Source: Marinobacter lipolyticus SM19
Lineage (GTDB): Bacteria; Pseudomonadota; Gammaproteobacteria; Pseudomonadales; Oleiphilaceae
Assembly (NCBI RefSeq): GCF_000397065.2
Contig: NZ_KE007317.1
Span: 128,969 to 192,968, forward strand
Direction: 5' to 3'
DNA: 64,000 nt
Shown: one piece after another, positions 63,019-64,000 of the stretch
Layout of the letters: every line of letters starts with the position of its first letter
Numbering within the stretch: position 1 is the stretch's first letter
Notes under the pieces: model-generated
Seen by the model: only the letters and a program-made list of their open reading frames with translations
Told to the model about the DNA's origin: nothing
Databases searched by the model: none
Made by a program: the position numbers and the translations under genes

Positions 63019-63171
63019 GGAGTGCGGGGAGAGGGGCAGGGGCGTCCTCGTTTCAGTGTTGTCCGTGTCCTGTGCAAGAAAGAATCTGTCGTATACAGGC
63101 ATGTGCCCAGCGGCCGGGTGTTTAAAGTGGGGAGGCACTTCCACCACAACAGCCTGATGAAGGAAGACACA

Positions 63172-64000
63172 ATGACAAGCAATGCATCCAACCGCGGGGT
63201 GGTGTACCAGGGCCCCGGCCAGGTCGCCATCGAATCCATCGCTTTTCCCAAACTTGCCCTTGGTAACCGACGTTGTGACCACGGCGTGATTCTGAAAGTA
63301 CTGACCACCAACATCTGTGGCTCCGACCAGCACATGGTGCGCGGCCGCACTACTGCACCCTCGGGCCTGGTGCTTGGCCATGAAATTACCGGCCAGATTA
63401 TCGAATGCGGCCGGGACGTTGAGTTCCTTGAAGTGGGCGACATTGTTTCCGTACCCTTCAACATTGCCTGTGGTCGCTGCCGTAACTGTAAGGAAGGCAA
63501 GACCGGCATCTGCCTGAACGTGAACCCCGCCCGTCCCGGCGCCGCCTACGGATACGTGGACATGGGCGGCTGGGTCGGCGGCCAGACCGAGTACGTCATG
63601 GTGCCGTACGCCGACTTTAATCTGCTCAAGTTTCCCGACCCGAACCATGCCATGGAAAAGATCAAGGACCTCACGCTGTTGTCCGACATCTTCCCCACAG
63701 GGTTCCACGGCTGCGTCACCGCCGGCGTCGGCCCCGGTTCTACCGTCTACATCGCCGGTGCGGGTCCCGTCGGCCTGGCTGCGGCTGTCAGTGCCCAGCT
63801 GCTCGGCGCCGCCTGCGTCATCGTCGGTGACATGATCGAAGAACGTCTCGACCAGGCCCGCAGTTTTGGCTGTGAGGCCATCGACCTGAAGCAGGATGCT
63901 GAACTGCCTGAAATGCTCGAGCAAATCCTCGGCGAGCCGGAAGTTGACTGCTTCGTCGACTGTGTCGGCTTCGAAGCTCATGCCTGCGGCCACCATCACC
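63172..64000 (+). CDS. fdhA: Glutathione-independent formaldehyde dehydrogenase, N-terminal part
   Basis: About 276 residues of a zinc alcohol dehydrogenase-type enzyme that runs off the window. Visible: catalytic-zinc region NICGSDQHM and LGHEITG, structural-zinc cysteines in CGRCRNCKEGKTGIC and the NAD-binding GAGPVGLAAA. It oxidises formaldehyde to formate with NAD without glutathione. The fdhA-purU-sox link is known from Pseudomonas. ATG 63172 is preceded by AAGGAAG at a normal distance. No stop is seen before base 64000. Confidence 0.92.
   Translation, partial: MTSNASNRGVVYQGPGQVAIESIAFPKLALGNRRCDHGVILKVLTTNICGSDQHMVRGRTTAPSGLVLGHEITGQIIECGRDVEFLEVGDIVSVPFNIACGRCRNCKEGKTGICLNVNPARPGAAYGYVDMGGWVGGQTEYVMVPYADFNLLKFPDPNHAMEKIKDLTLLSDIFPTGFHGCVTAGVGPGSTVYIAGAGPVGLAAAVSAQLLGAACVIVGDMIEERLDQARSFGCEAIDLKQDAELPEMLEQILGEPEVDCFVDCVGFEAHACGHHH

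Larger units (their letters stand above)
62747..63171. other. 425-base intergenic region between the binding-protein and fdhA genes
   Basis: Contents, from left to right: mini-frame and start of the binding-protein gene, terminator (62840-62879), candidate small RNA (62832-62947), promoter and activator motif C (62954-63018), then 150 bases ahead of fdhA containing GC-rich sequence and an AAGGAAG ribosome-binding site. No clear forward -35/-10 pair for fdhA was found. Confidence 0.6.

Noticed and set aside
63070-63095. A possible inverted activator site just before fdhA (TGTGC / TGTCG)
   Set aside because: The half-sites are 16 rather than 21 bases apart and one is imperfect, so it does not fit the motif.
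62941-63999. 352-codon reverse frame opposite fdhA
   Set aside because: The forward strand encodes a clear zinc alcohol dehydrogenase with all motifs. The reverse frame has none and overlaps the activator site.
1-64000. CRISPR array, prophage or insertion sequence
   Set aside because: No regularly spaced long repeats, transposase, integrase or phage structural genes were seen.

Overview
The window looks like a chromosomal segment of a marine gammaproteobacterium, most probably Marinobacter or a close relative. This rests on gene content only: a UvrC-PgsA block near tRNA-Gly and tRNA-Cys, a type II secretion operon, an AlkB-type alkane hydroxylase with its own ferredoxin reductase, and a glycine-betaine/sarcosine (C1) catabolic block in Pseudomonas-like order. 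No phage, IS element or CRISPR array is visible.

Layout. 1-1.6 kb: uvrC (3' part) and pgsA. 1.6-5.1 kb: a reverse-strand MCE/Mla-type lipid transport operon (STAS-permease, ATPase, MCE protein, lipoprotein). 5.2-5.5 kb: tRNA-Gly(GCC) and tRNA-Cys(GCA). 5.6-7.8 kb: a RIO-like kinase and a RES/Xre toxin-antitoxin pair. 7.8-17.1 kb: a LapG-like peptidase and gspC, divergent from gspE-F-G-H-I-J-K-L-M; gspD is absent. 17.1-19.2 kb: a GNAT acetyltransferase and glutathione reductase. 19.2-24.4 kb: a hybrid histidine kinase, a periplasmic ABC-type binding protein and a TonB-dependent receptor. 24.5-31 kb: assorted metabolism (J-like protein, SBF symporter and FadR-type regulator, Baeyer-Villiger-type monooxygenase, FabH homologue, small proteins). 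31-34.4 kb: LysR regulator, a truncated nitroreductase, an EamA transporter and XdhC. 34.5-40.6 kb: an alkane module of ALDH, AraC regulator, ferredoxin reductase, AlkB-like hydroxylase and an AdeT-like binding protein. 40.8-47.3 kb: an M48 protease fused to a pilin-like domain, then a MarR regulator, an RND transporter fused to a LolA-like domain, and a DUF1302-type outer-membrane protein. 47.3-51.6 kb: small exported protein, PPOX flavoprotein, AraC regulator, methyltransferase and two hypotheticals. 51.7-64 kb: purU, soxG-A-D-B, sdaA, glyA, a GlxA/AraC-type regulator, a binding protein and fdhA (5' part).

The strongest new signals are regulatory and were found by reading the intergenic DNA. 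(1) Three copies of a 40-nt motif with CGACA half-sites 21 nt apart lie upstream of soxB, glyA and a short transcribed-looking region near fdhA. In each, a -10-like hexamer follows the motif by exactly 19 nt. (2) Two copies of a different 21-nt-spaced direct repeat stand before the AlkB operon and the ALDH gene, each followed by a -10-like hexamer at exactly 22 nt. (3) A TAGTGTA-type operator occurs before marR and twice before the RND operon.

How the genes work together: the C1 block should convert sarcosine to glycine, serine and pyruvate while the one-carbon units leave through formyl-THF/formate (PurU) and formaldehyde/formate (FdhA), under the AraC-type regulator at 60.9-61.9 kb. The alkane block should oxidise hydrocarbons to alcohols and then aldehydes to acids. 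The RND-LolA fusion plus outer-membrane protein looks like an envelope export route controlled by the adjacent MarR protein.
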